64,000 bases of DNA from Fibrobacter sp. (lineage in GTDB: Bacteria > Fibrobacterota > Fibrobacteria > Fibrobacterales > Fibrobacteraceae), in NCBI GenBank assembly GCA_024399015.1, contig JAKSIC010000009.1:1-64000 (forward strand). Direction: 5' to 3'. The notes below the pieces were generated by a model that was given only the letters and a program-made list of their open reading frames with translations, made no database searches and was not told the DNA's origin. Of this stretch, positions 16,268-24,208 are shown one piece after another (within the stretch, counting starts at the first letter, position 1; every line of letters starts with the position of its first letter). Both the position numbers and the translations under genes were made by a program.

Positions 16268-18449
16268 ATCCCTACTCTCCGCTCTTTTGCTTGCACCTGC
16301 TCTGACTTTCGCTGCAGGTTCCGCTATTATCACACTTGAAATGCCCGTTGGCGCACGTCAGCTGGGTATGGGCGAAGCCGGTTCTGCCATGGCAGACGAC
16401 GCTACCGCCATGTTCTACAACCCGGCAGGTCTCGCTTTCGGTCCCTTGGCCGACGAATGGCGTATGTCCTACCCTGCTGACGCAAAGAACGCCCCCTATT
16501 TCACCCGCATGGCATCCCGTTCCAAGAACGGCTTCTTTAGCAAGAGCGAACTTTGGGCTGGAACTGCCGAAGGTATCCAGAAGTTTGATGGCGAACAGTG
16601 GATCAACTACCATTCCATCACTCTGCAGGGTAACGCAAAGGTTCGCGACGCTGTTAAGGTTTACGTAGGTACAGAACGCGGCTTGGATGAATACGTTCGT
16701 CAGGTCAAGGCTTTCAACGAAATCAAGACTGCTGAAGACGAAAAGCACGTGGTGGAAGTGAAGATGCCCTGGAACCTTGTGGTCAAGGACACCATCACCG
16801 CCGTTCTTTATGAAAGCCGAACTGAAAAGCTCTGGGTAGGTACACCCAAGGCTCTTTACCGTTTCGACGGCAAGGGCTGGAAGAGCTACGAATCTGAACT
16901 GGGCACCCACAGAATTTCTGCCTTGGTAAGTCAGGGCGCCTCTATCTGGATCGGTACCGACGACGGTTTGTTCGTCTACCGCAACGGCCAGTTCGAACAG
17001 AAGGGTAAAGTTCTCCCCAGCCAGAAGATTAACGCTCTTGCCTGGTCCGAAAGCCGTAAGGAACTTTTCGTTGCCGCCGACGGTGCGGGTATCGCACGCC
17101 TCGTTCCCAAGAAGTCCGTAAACGACAAGGACCGCTGGAGCCTGTTCACCGAAGAAGACGGCGTTATGGATCTTAAGCCCACCGCCTTGGCCGTGGACAG
17201 CTCCGGTCACGTCTGGGCAGCTCATGAAGGCGGCCTCAGCCACTTCAACCTCCGCAAGTGGGAACAGGTGCAGTTCGCCAACAACCACGTGAACGACGTT
17301 TCCGTGGACCAGAAGGGCGGCATCTGGATCGCAACCGACAAGGGCGTATGGCGCCACCTGCCGGACTACGCCACCGCAAGTGGCCGTAAGGCAGAACTTG
17401 AACGCGGCACCGCAGAAGAAGAAGGCAGCGTCAAGAAGGAAGACGAATGGATCCATTACCATTCTGGAAACGGTCTCTCCGTCAACAAGGTCTGGGCAGT
17501 CATCCCGCAGGGCAACGACGTCTGGTTCAGTACCGCCAACGGTATGGAACAGTTCAAGGACGCCGACTACCAGCTCACCGCATTCTACGAAAAGCTTTTG
17601 CCGGTCTTGAACATTCCCGACCTGTACCATCTTTACGGCGGCATGACCATTCCGCTGAATGACTGGGGTACCTTGGGCGCATTCGTGAACTTTGTCAGCT
17701 TCGGTTCCACTGTGGCATCCGCAGACATCGATGCAGACGACCTGGTGGCCTACAACAGTTCTGAAATCGTGGGCGGCGTCAGCTACGGCACACGCTTCCC
17801 CGGCGACTGGGGTCTCGGCCTCTCCATCAAGTTCTTCTATTCCGACCTGAGCTCTGGTGCAGCAGCCGGGGAAGAAGAAGCAACCACCTTCGGTTACGCA
17901 TTCGACATCGGCGTTCTCAAGAAGAACTTGATCATCCCGAAGTTGAACTTTGCCGCAGCCCTTATGAACATCGGTCCTAGCGTCTACTACGTAGACAAGA
18001 CCATCGAAGACCCGATTCCGTTGACCTGGCGTCTCGGCCTCGCCTACGAAATCTTCTCCTTGGCAGACTACAAGCTGACCGTTGCAGCAGACTATAACCG
18101 CGAAGTCGTTTACGACGATGACCACGGTAATCCGGAACCCTTCTACATCGCTTGTTGGAAGTCCTTGCTTAATCCGGAACGCGGTGGCGACGGATTCTTT
18201 GAACAGTTGAAGAATTCTGTAATGCAGGGCGTGTTCAACGTTGGTTTGGAATTCATCTACTCCAACACCATCGCCCTCCGCGCAGGTTACTTGCACGACC
18301 AGACTGGTAAGCGTAACGAAGTTGACTTCGGCTTCGGCTTTATGCTTAGCGACATGCTCCAGTTCGACTTCGCCACCATCAAGGATGTGGGCGACAACGA
18401 CGGCGTTCGCGACGGCCAGATGAGATTTGGATTGCTTTTCAAGTTCTAA
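16260..18449 (+). CDS. PorV-like outer-membrane protein with an inserted beta-propeller
   Basis: 729 residues from the TTG at 16260, supported by GGAGG at 16251-16255 with 4-base spacing and overlapping the upstream stop. A signal peptide (residues 1-20) leads into the PorV/PorQ-type start VGARQLGMGEAGSAMADDATAMFYNPAGLA at about 30-60. Residues of about 98-430 then hold repeated propeller blades of the two-component-regulator type: LWAGTAEGIQKFDG, LWVGTPKALYRFDG, IWIGTDDGLFVYRNG, VWAAHEGGLSHF, IWIATDKGVWRH and VWFSTANGMEQF. Residues 450-729 return to alternating beta-barrel strands and end in MRFGLLFKF. PorV proteins shuttle type IX secretion cargo at the outer membrane. The propeller insertion is not part of the standard family. 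Confidence 0.85.
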   Translation: MRKSLLSALLLAPALTFAAGSAIITLEMPVGARQLGMGEAGSAMADDATAMFYNPAGLAFGPLADEWRMSYPADAKNAPYFTRMASRSKNGFFSKSELWAGTAEGIQKFDGEQWINYHSITLQGNAKVRDAVKVYVGTERGLDEYVRQVKAFNEIKTAEDEKHVVEVKMPWNLVVKDTITAVLYESRTEKLWVGTPKALYRFDGKGWKSYESELGTHRISALVSQGASIWIGTDDGLFVYRNGQFEQKGKVLPSQKINALAWSESRKELFVAADGAGIARLVPKKSVNDKDRWSLFTEEDGVMDLKPTALAVDSSGHVWAAHEGGLSHFNLRKWEQVQFANNHVNDVSVDQKGGIWIATDKGVWRHLPDYATASGRKAELERGTAEEEGSVKKEDEWIHYHSGNGLSVNKVWAVIPQGNDVWFSTANGMEQFKDADYQLTAFYEKLLPVLNIPDLYHLYGGMTIPLNDWGTLGAFVNFVSFGSTVASADIDADDLVAYNSSEIVGGVSYGTRFPGDWGLGLSIKFFYSDLSSGAAAGEEEATTFGYAFDIGVLKKNLIIPKLNFAAALMNIGPSVYYVDKTIEDPIPLTWRLGLAYEIFSLADYKLTVAADYNREVVYDDDHGNPEPFYIACWKSLLNPERGGDGFFEQLKNSVMQGVFNVGLEFIYSNTIALRAGYLHDQTGKRNEVDFGFGFMLSDMLQFDFATIKDVGDNDGVRDGQMRFGLLFKF

Positions 18450-18531
18450 TTCCTTATGAGATGCAAGGGGGATCCTCCCCTTGGAACCCCGGCCTGAAAA
18501 GTGCAGACACACTTTTCTAGGGTGCAGGGAA

Positions 18532-18563
18532 AAAGCAGGCCAAACGGTCTGCTTTAATTTTTT
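18532..18563 (+). terminator. Terminator after the PorV-like gene
   Basis: AAAGCAGGCC and GGTCTGCTTT form a 10-base stem around AAAC, followed by AATTTTTT. Two further hairpins lie just before it: AAGGGG...CCCCTT near 18470 and GAAAAGTG...CACTTTTC near 18496. Confidence 0.75.
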
Positions 18564-18601
18564 AGCAATAGAATCTAGGGGGGGCTCGGCCCTCCCTCGA
18601 T

Positions 18602-19402
18602 TTATTCAACTCTTTCGAATATAACGAGCGCTCTTTCCTGGGTGCTATTCGGGATAGAATAGAAGTGCTTTTCCAGCAGCTTGTAGCCGTAGTCTTCCGG
18701 ATGCAAGGTCTTCAATTCATCAGCGGCAGCAGGGCCCTTCATAAAGAACACACGGCCTCCAACCTTCAAGGAATTCTGGAGGCGCGGGAAAGTCTTTTCC
18801 ATCAGTTCGAAGGCGCGACTGATAACGCCATCCACAGGAATAGTCATACTGTGGCTCGTAACCTTATGGCCGAACACATCAATATTCTGAAGGCCCAACT
18901 TTTCAATCACCATGTTCAGGAAGTTGATACGATTGGGGCGAGGTTCGCAAAGCGTCAAGTTGATTCTTGGGTTCACAATCTTCAGAGGGATTCCCGGGAA
19001 ACCCGCGCCACTGCCCACGTCAATCATGCGGGCCGGCCACTTTTCGACGAATGCGTTAATCAAGGTGCAGTCAGCGTAGTGACGTTCCACCATGGTTTCA
19101 AAGGCATTGAGACGAGTCAAATCCTGATCGTCGTTGTTAGCACGAATCAGCTGGTGGTATTCCCAAATCTGCTTCAGGGTATCTTCCTGAAGTTCCACAC
19201 CATAATAATGCAGAAGCTTATCCAGGCCAGCCAGAGACGGAGTCACTCGCTTGCCATTGAACAACGGGAATTCTGTGCGGGGAGCCTTCATGTGAGGCAC
19301 AAAGGCACTGCCCAAGGCGTCTGCACCGCGAGCAGGCATGCGAGAAGGAGCTTTACCCCAGGAACCCTTATTGGGCTTTTTCGACCAGTTTGAATTTGCC
19401 AT
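18602..19402 (-). CDS. rsmG: 16S rRNA m7G527 methyltransferase RsmG
   Basis: 266 residues. RsmG (GidB) methylates G527 of 16S rRNA with S-adenosylmethionine. The SAM motif is MIDVGSGAGFPGIPLKIVNP, followed by LTLCEPRPNRINFL, which is the family pattern. A later catalytic-core motif is GVISRAFELMEKTF. The first 55-60 residues (KKPNKGSWGKAPSRMPARGAD and onward) are a basic, low-complexity extension not present in the standard 200-215 residue enzyme. It is a single gene here, not next to gidA as in many bacteria. Confidence 0.93.
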   Translation of the reverse strand: MANSNWSKKPNKGSWGKAPSRMPARGADALGSAFVPHMKAPRTEFPLFNGKRVTPSLAGLDKLLHYYGVELQEDTLKQIWEYHQLIRANNDDQDLTRLNAFETMVERHYADCTLINAFVEKWPARMIDVGSGAGFPGIPLKIVNPRINLTLCEPRPNRINFLNMVIEKLGLQNIDVFGHKVTSHSMTIPVDGVISRAFELMEKTFPRLQNSLKVGGRVFFMKGPAAADELKTLHPEDYGYKLLEKHFYSIPNSTQERALVIFERVE

Positions 19403-19488
19403 AACCCAAAATTAGAAATCCTAAAAAAATTTCAAAGATAGGGGTTCATTACGGACCAAAAGAACGTGTATAAAAACGAGGTCTAAAA

Positions 19489-20901
19489 ATGATTTTTTAT
19501 CGCGTTTTGCTTTTCGGCTTACTCTACCTAGCTCAAAATCTTTTTGCATCAATCCAAACTTTGACCGAATCCCAGGTTTTCGAATGGTGGGACGATGGAA
19601 TCGTATCCGCCGAAGAAGCACAAGAAATGCTGAACCTTCTGCAAGAGGACAATGTCCACGAAGCCTGCATCCTGGCAGAAATTTACGCCCTTGAAAATTG
19701 CGAATCGGAAACATTCAATCTCAAGCCAACAAAAGTAAAACAAACACAAAGCCGAAAGTTAAAAAAGGAACCTCCACCAAAATCCAATCAACGAGAAAAG
19801 TTCAGCGGTCACCTTTCCTGGAAAGTCCAAACAGACTCTTTAGGCGAAATAGAAAAATCCAATTTAAGTTTTCAGCTGAATTTCTATCGGTTCAACCTTC
19901 GCCTTGGATCCCAAGAACTTTTAACCTACAAGAACAAAAATACGGAAGCCTTCTTCGGGCAAATTTCCACCAAGGAATTTCACAGCCATATTCCCCTAGA
20001 CACCTTGTGGGGAACAGCGTTATTTTTCCCTATGAAAAATTTCATCCTGGGCGCAGCTCTGGATACCGCAAAAAACATCCAAGGTTTTCTGAACTACCCA
20101 TTTAGCAAAGAGTTTTCACTTAATGCAGTCTACTGGTTTTCTCCACAACAACAATCTGTGGCTTTGCACGCAAAGTCCCCTTGGGGAGAAATTTCCGCTT
20201 GGCAAATCATTGCGCCGAGCACCGACTTTTCGCCTCTCATAAAATTGGAGTTACACAACAAGGAACAACAAACTTTCCATTCTCTATCTTGGAAAACAGT
20301 GGCCTACATTCACGGCGATTCCATACCCATACAATCACATTTAAGTGCCACTTTACTCAAATACAAATTTTGGGGATCACAGAATTTTAACTTCGCATTC
20401 TCAGATTCCTGGAACAGTAAAGTTTCCGCCAGCACAAGAATTACAATTCCATTGGGCGCAGATACCGCCAGCGCAAAAATTAAACTTGGGGGCGAATCCG
20501 GTCCGGATTTTTTACGAGGTTCTGCAAGCGTCACTTGCCTTGAAGCAGAAAATGGCTGCACCCAAATGGACTTAAAAGCAAAGATTTCATCTAAGCCATT
20601 CGGAAATGAATTTGTCGCAAGCTTCAACATTCAGGAACAATTTATTCGCAACAAGGAAGTACCCCTCCCCCATTGGGAAATCGCCGCGACCTACCAACCC
20701 ATGGCCTTAAATTACGCAAAAGTTTCCCTAGTTTTCCCAAAGGGCATTCCACAAAGACACTTGCAAATCCGCAACGAAATCAACTTGACAACCCAGGCAT
20801 ATCCCAAAATTCGATGTAATTTGGCCACAACCTTTGAAAAAAAGGAAATTTCCCGGTTACACCCTGTGCACGGCTATTTACAGATAAACTTAGGTTTTTA
20901 A
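19489..20901 (+). CDS. Exported surface protein, probable beta barrel
   Basis: 470 residues. A signal peptide ends near QNLFA (about 21). Residues 22-65 form a small helical segment (TESQVFEWWDDGIVSAEEAQEMLNLLQE) that resembles the helix-hairpin-helix start of some ComEA-like or Bacteroidota surface proteins. After a lysine-rich linker (about 80-105), residues 110-470 show alternating hydrophobic strands and end in VHGYLQINLGF, with the terminal aromatic typical of outer-membrane barrels. No enzyme motif is visible. It is more AT-rich than its neighbours, with many AAA/AAT codons. It stands alone as a transcription unit. The barrel assignment is by pattern only. Confidence 0.65.
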   Translation: MIFYRVLLFGLLYLAQNLFASIQTLTESQVFEWWDDGIVSAEEAQEMLNLLQEDNVHEACILAEIYALENCESETFNLKPTKVKQTQSRKLKKEPPPKSNQREKFSGHLSWKVQTDSLGEIEKSNLSFQLNFYRFNLRLGSQELLTYKNKNTEAFFGQISTKEFHSHIPLDTLWGTALFFPMKNFILGAALDTAKNIQGFLNYPFSKEFSLNAVYWFSPQQQSVALHAKSPWGEISAWQIIAPSTDFSPLIKLELHNKEQQTFHSLSWKTVAYIHGDSIPIQSHLSATLLKYKFWGSQNFNFAFSDSWNSKVSASTRITIPLGADTASAKIKLGGESGPDFLRGSASVTCLEAENGCTQMDLKAKISSKPFGNEFVASFNIQEQFIRNKEVPLPHWEIAATYQPMALNYAKVSLVFPKGIPQRHLQIRNEINLTTQAYPKIRCNLATTFEKKEISRLHPVHGYLQINLGF

Positions 20902-20949
20902 GCGAAAAACGGCATTTTTGACGATTTTTCCATTGTACCGCACACATCT

Positions 20950-21078
20950 TGTTTACTCGAGTAACCAAGATTTATACGATTTTTAGGTCTAGCCAGCCCC
21001 TGAATATCTACTTTATCGGTACCCAAACACTCCCAGACGCCATTAGGTTACCTCCTTTACCTGATGGCGTCGTTTTTT
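20950..21078 (+). ncRNA. Possible small RNA or leader with a strong terminator hairpin
   Basis: A 12-base palindrome, TTACTCGAGTAA, is at 20953-20964, inside a possible promoter (TTGTTT at 20950, TATACG at 20973). About 60 bases later a perfect 13-base stem (21036-21048 with 21059-21071) encloses the loop TACCTCCTTT and is followed by GTTTTTT. The loop resembles the anti-Shine-Dalgarno tail of 16S rRNA. It could be a roughly 95-base RNA, a leader of the membrane-protein gene at 21090, or simply the terminator of the gene ending at 20901. Confidence 0.4.
21036..21078 (+). terminator. Intrinsic terminator hairpin
   Basis: A 13-base stem with one T-G pair, a 10-base loop and a six-T tail lies between two genes on the plus strand. 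It is one of the strongest terminator shapes in the window. Confidence 0.8.
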
Positions 21079-21089
21079 ATATTTGGACC

Positions 21090-21494
21090 ATGCTTATTTC
21101 CGCAATTATTGGAGCCATTTCTTTTTTGCCTTCCGTGGCCCTTAACATCGCTTTGGCCCTAGGCGCACCTTTGGGAATGTACGCCATGAATGGACGCCAC
21201 CGTGTGGTGCCCAAGGAAGTCCGTCGCGCATTTATCGTGCCCATTATTATGCAGTTTGTTTCCCTGTGGTTCTTGCTCACCGCAGGTAACGTTTTGCCGG
21301 AAGCATTGAGCCAGCTTCTGCCCCGAATCATCACCACGATTTTCGCATTCTTCTTTTCCCTCTATATGACCTTCTACATGGCTACGGTCTTGTTCAGCAC
21401 CAGCCGCAAGGAAAAGATGGTCATGGGATTTTTCGCCATCGTCACTACCATTTGCTACTGGGCAACTGCATTCGGCACGCTGAACTATGACTGA
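21090..21494 (+). CDS. Small integral membrane protein of unknown function
   Basis: 134 residues from the ATG at 21090. The upstream in-frame extension to 20949 runs through the terminator hairpin and is unlikely to be translated. The protein has four hydrophobic segments at about 2-30, 48-68, 75-100 and 107-130, separated by a basic loop (NGRHRVVPKEVRRAF) and a second short basic loop (STSRKEKM). No family was recognised. Its stop overlaps the start of queH by 8 bases, so translation is probably coupled. Since the queuosine pathway needs precursors from outside in some bacteria, a transport role is possible. The protein is not a known queuosine transporter by sequence. Confidence 0.7.
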   Translation: MLISAIIGAISFLPSVALNIALALGAPLGMYAMNGRHRVVPKEVRRAFIVPIIMQFVSLWFLLTAGNVLPEALSQLLPRIITTIFAFFFSLYMTFYMATVLFSTSRKEKMVMGFFAIVTTICYWATAFGTLNYD

Positions 21495-22242
21495 CCAAGT
21501 CAACGAAAAAAAGAAGGACTGCGCCTGCGAAGTTCCCAAGCCGCCGAAGCATAATTACCAGCGGGACTTGGAATACATTATCCGCGGTTTGCAAAAACGT
21601 GGCGAGGTTCCCCATTTGCTGTTGCACGCCTGCTGCGCCCCCTGCAGCAGTTACTGCATCGAATACCTTTCACAGTTCTTCAAGATAACTGTTTTCTACT
21701 ACAACCCGAATATTTCTCCCGACGAGGAATACCGTCATCGCGTTGCGGAAATCAAGCGTTTCGTTGCCGAGTTCCCCACCAAGAATCCGGTGAACCTCAT
21801 TGAAGGCAAATACGAACCGAAGAAGTTTTACGAAACTGTTCGCGGGTTGGAAAATGAGCCCGAAGGCGGAAAACGCTGTCGCAAATGTTTCGAGATGCGC
21901 CTGGCAGAAAGTGCACGAATTGCAGCAGAAATGTGCGCCGATTTCGTCACCACAACGCTAACCATCAGCCCCATGAAGGACGCACAAGTCCTTAACGACG
22001 TGATGCAGGAACAGTGCGAAATCTACGGAGTAAAACGCCTCCCCACCGACTTCAAAAAGAAAGGTGGATTCAAGCGATCCACCGAACTCTCCGAAGAGTA
22101 TAAACTGTACCGTCAGAATTTCTGCGGCTGCGTCTTCTCCCAGCGGGAAGCCAGAGAGCGCGAGGAGCGGGCCGCGGCAAAGGCCGCAGCAGAAAATGCC
22201 ACCGCTGCAAATGCCGGAGAAACTCCGGCACCTGTTAAATAA
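21487..22242 (+). CDS. queH: Epoxyqueuosine reductase QueH
   Basis: 251 residues of the DUF208/QueH family, the alternative to QueG for the last step of queuosine synthesis in tRNA. The N-terminal cysteine motif HACCAPCSSYCIEYL (about 42-56) and the later CRKCFEMRLAESA supply metal and iron-sulfur ligands. YNPNISPDEEYRHR is another family pattern. A C-terminal cysteine pair lies in FCGCVFSQREAREREE. The last 25 residues are alanine- and glutamate-rich and look disordered. It overlaps the upstream membrane-protein gene by 8 bases and ends 13 bases before a convergent lipoprotein gene. Confidence 0.93.
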   Translation: MTDQVNEKKKDCACEVPKPPKHNYQRDLEYIIRGLQKRGEVPHLLLHACCAPCSSYCIEYLSQFFKITVFYYNPNISPDEEYRHRVAEIKRFVAEFPTKNPVNLIEGKYEPKKFYETVRGLENEPEGGKRCRKCFEMRLAESARIAAEMCADFVTTTLTISPMKDAQVLNDVMQEQCEIYGVKRLPTDFKKKGGFKRSTELSEEYKLYRQNFCGCVFSQREAREREERAAAKAAAENATAANAGETPAPVK

Positions 22243-22254
22243 TTCCAAAAAAAA

Positions 22255-22722
22255 CTATAAGTCAGGACATTCTTCACCACGCTTCACGTAGATGGAGAAC
22301 CTATTCGACGTCAACAGCCAATAGGTGGTTCCAGACGGCTGATTCAAAGTCCACCATCCATACAACAGGCCCTTCCGCCCGTCAGTAAAGACATAAACAT
22401 CTTCACCTTCATCCATGAAGGCTAAAGTATCGTTTCTGAACTCATAGTTATAGTATAGAGAATCATCGGCATCTTCAAAGATTAATGAAATCTTTCCAGA
22501 TAGGCCATCTTCAGAAGTTTCTTTGACCTTCAAACGGCCAGATTCACAGGGAACAAGATTGTCGTCGACTTCATTTTCTGTTTTAGATGGATCACCATTA
22601 TCTGATGAGAAACCGCTCCAATCCGTAGTAAATCCAGTGCAGCCACAAAAAAGGAAGTTCCCCAAAAAAGCCACAAGAAAGGCGCACGTAATTTTTGCAC
22701 AGCTCTTGCTAACCATTTTCAT
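22255..22722 (-). CDS. Small lipoprotein of unknown function
   Basis: 155 residues with a lipoprotein signal ending in LFCGC (Cys about 28). The mature part is acidic and strand-rich, with LIFEDADDSLYYNYEFRNDTLAFMDEGEDVYVFTDGRKGLLYGWWTL. It has no recognisable domain. Its start overlaps the end of the TIGR02147 gene by 14 bases, and it is the last gene of a four-gene operon with two outer-membrane barrels. An envelope or surface-sensing role beside them is an inference from gene order. Confidence 0.75.
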   Translation of the reverse strand: MKMVSKSCAKITCAFLVAFLGNFLFCGCTGFTTDWSGFSSDNGDPSKTENEVDDNLVPCESGRLKVKETSEDGLSGKISLIFEDADDSLYYNYEFRNDTLAFMDEGEDVYVFTDGRKGLLYGWWTLNQPSGTTYWLLTSNRFSIYVKRGEECPDL

Positions 22723-23569
22723 TTTCCTCCTCCAATTTTCGACTCAACGGAAACAAATGTAAGTTCATTCTGTAGACGCGATCGTACTCCTTAACTTCGG
22801 ATACGATATTCTCGATTCTTTTGCGAAACGCTGCAATTTCTTTTTCAATTCGTTCGTATGCCGCACGGTCAATGCCTACAGTCATTCCGCTTAGACTACG
22901 TTCAGAGACATCAACGTCATCTACAGAATCCGCGGCTAGCTTAGCAAACTGTTTTTGCATGTTTCGCATAGCCACATTGACCGCCGCCTTTTGATCCGGG
23001 CTAGAGACGGGATTGATACCCACATCAGCCTGCTCGTAAGTTACGCGACCATCACTCTCGATTCGTCGCAAAAGCCCCATCTGAACCATTTGATCCAAAG
23101 AATAACGTACATCGGCGGCAGGTACAGAGGGGCACAGCATGCGGGCCATTTCCAGAGGTTTCGCACCCGGCATAATAGGAGCCAACTCACGCAACGTGGG
23201 ATTTATCCAGCTGGAAAAATAGGAGTACGCCTCGCCGCCTAAAATACGCACCTTGTTGGCGTCTGCCAGGCGGCACATTTCGCCATAGGCCGCTTGTTTT
23301 TCTTCACTGTTCTTGGCATCGCAAAATTCCACCATGCGGCAGAAATAATCTTTCTGAAACCCAGACAGTTCCATGGCCTTGGCAACACTTTCTGCACCAG
23401 CCTTACGCAAGCGGGTCTTGCCGTCACTCACCAGCTTCAAATATCCCGAAGACGAAAAACCGGAGAGCTTGGAAAACTCTCTCCACGTAAAAGCGGAAGT
23501 TCTCTTACGCTCTTCATAGAACTCCCGCATATACACGCGATAATCAAGATATTTGACAATGGGTTTCAT
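22709..23569 (-). CDS. TIGR02147 family protein (Fibrobacter paralogous family)
   Basis: 286 residues from the ATG at 23569; the in-frame extension to 23599 overlaps the upstream gene. The N-terminus MKPIVKYLDYRVYMREFYEERKRTSAFTWREFSKLSGFSSSGYLKLVSDGKTRLR is the family hallmark and looks like a helix-turn-helix. The centre has the ISSW-type motif SYFSSWINPTLRELAPIM. The rest is helical with a charged C-terminus. Its close relative at 33485-34357 shares length, layout and motifs. The family is lineage-specific and thought to be DNA-binding regulators. This member sits inside an operon of surface proteins, which suggests it controls them. Confidence 0.9.
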   Translation of the reverse strand: MKPIVKYLDYRVYMREFYEERKRTSAFTWREFSKLSGFSSSGYLKLVSDGKTRLRKAGAESVAKAMELSGFQKDYFCRMVEFCDAKNSEEKQAAYGEMCRLADANKVRILGGEAYSYFSSWINPTLRELAPIMPGAKPLEMARMLCPSVPAADVRYSLDQMVQMGLLRRIESDGRVTYEQADVGINPVSSPDQKAAVNVAMRNMQKQFAKLAADSVDDVDVSERSLSGMTVGIDRAAYERIEKEIAAFRKRIENIVSEVKEYDRVYRMNLHLFPLSRKLEEENENG

Positions 23570-23576
23570 AAAACTT

Positions 23577-24182
23577 CTAGAATATTCTGGCAACCCCACT
23601 CAAGGAGAATGTGTGCCGAACGTTTTTGTCAACCGCAATATCCAGCGGGTAAAATTCCAAGCCAAATCGCTGATTTTTCGTATGGACACTGAATCCTAGA
23701 TTTGCGCGAAACTGGAGAGATTCTGTTTCATAGAATTTTTCTCCACCTTCCAGCTGTAAATAGCCTTCTACCTTATTCCCGTACTTGTCTTGAACAACAA
23801 CAGTGCCGCTCATGCCTCCGCTATAATATTCAACAGTTCCATATCGATAAATAATGTTAATCATATAGTTAGACGACAAGCTGAAAATCTGAGAAATAGG
23901 AACATTCATATTCAATAACAATCCTCCAGTAAAATCGGTGAATTCATAGGAGTCACGATCGGTGGATGTGGTTACAGCGCTGCCAATTTCATAAAGTAAA
24001 CCTACACCTACATAAGGGGAGAACGGCTTCACCAATTGAACCCCAACACCTATGGAAGATGCGTCATAACCACTGAACATGGCGACATAAGGCGTCAACT
24101 TTACATCGAAAGTTTTCCAGGAAAATCCTTCGGCAAAGACAAGGCTTGAAAACAACAAGAATAGAGCAGCAATTTTTTTCAT
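23577..24182 (-). CDS. Outer-membrane beta-barrel protein, small
   Basis: 201 residues from the ATG at 24182, with a signal peptide (KKIAALFLLFSSLVFA). The mature chain has amphipathic strands such as VKLTPYVAMFSGYDASSIGVGVQLV and FGLEFYPLDIAV. It ends HTFSLSGVARIF with a terminal phenylalanine, as in outer-membrane barrels of about eight strands. It lies 26 bases after a second barrel gene and 7 bases before the TIGR02147 gene. No enzymatic motif is visible. The function is unknown. Confidence 0.75.
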   Translation of the reverse strand: MKKIAALFLLFSSLVFAEGFSWKTFDVKLTPYVAMFSGYDASSIGVGVQLVKPFSPYVGVGLLYEIGSAVTTSTDRDSYEFTDFTGGLLLNMNVPISQIFSLSSNYMINIIYRYGTVEYYSGGMSGTVVVQDKYGNKVEGYLQLEGGEKFYETESLQFRANLGFSVHTKNQRFGLEFYPLDIAVDKNVRHTFSLSGVARIF

Positions 24183-24208
24183 AAAGATCTCACGCAACTT
24201 AAACTTTG

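Noticed and set aside
16272-18512. Open frame of 746 codons on the minus strand
   Set aside because: It mirrors the PorV-propeller gene and has no recognisable domain or ribosome site.
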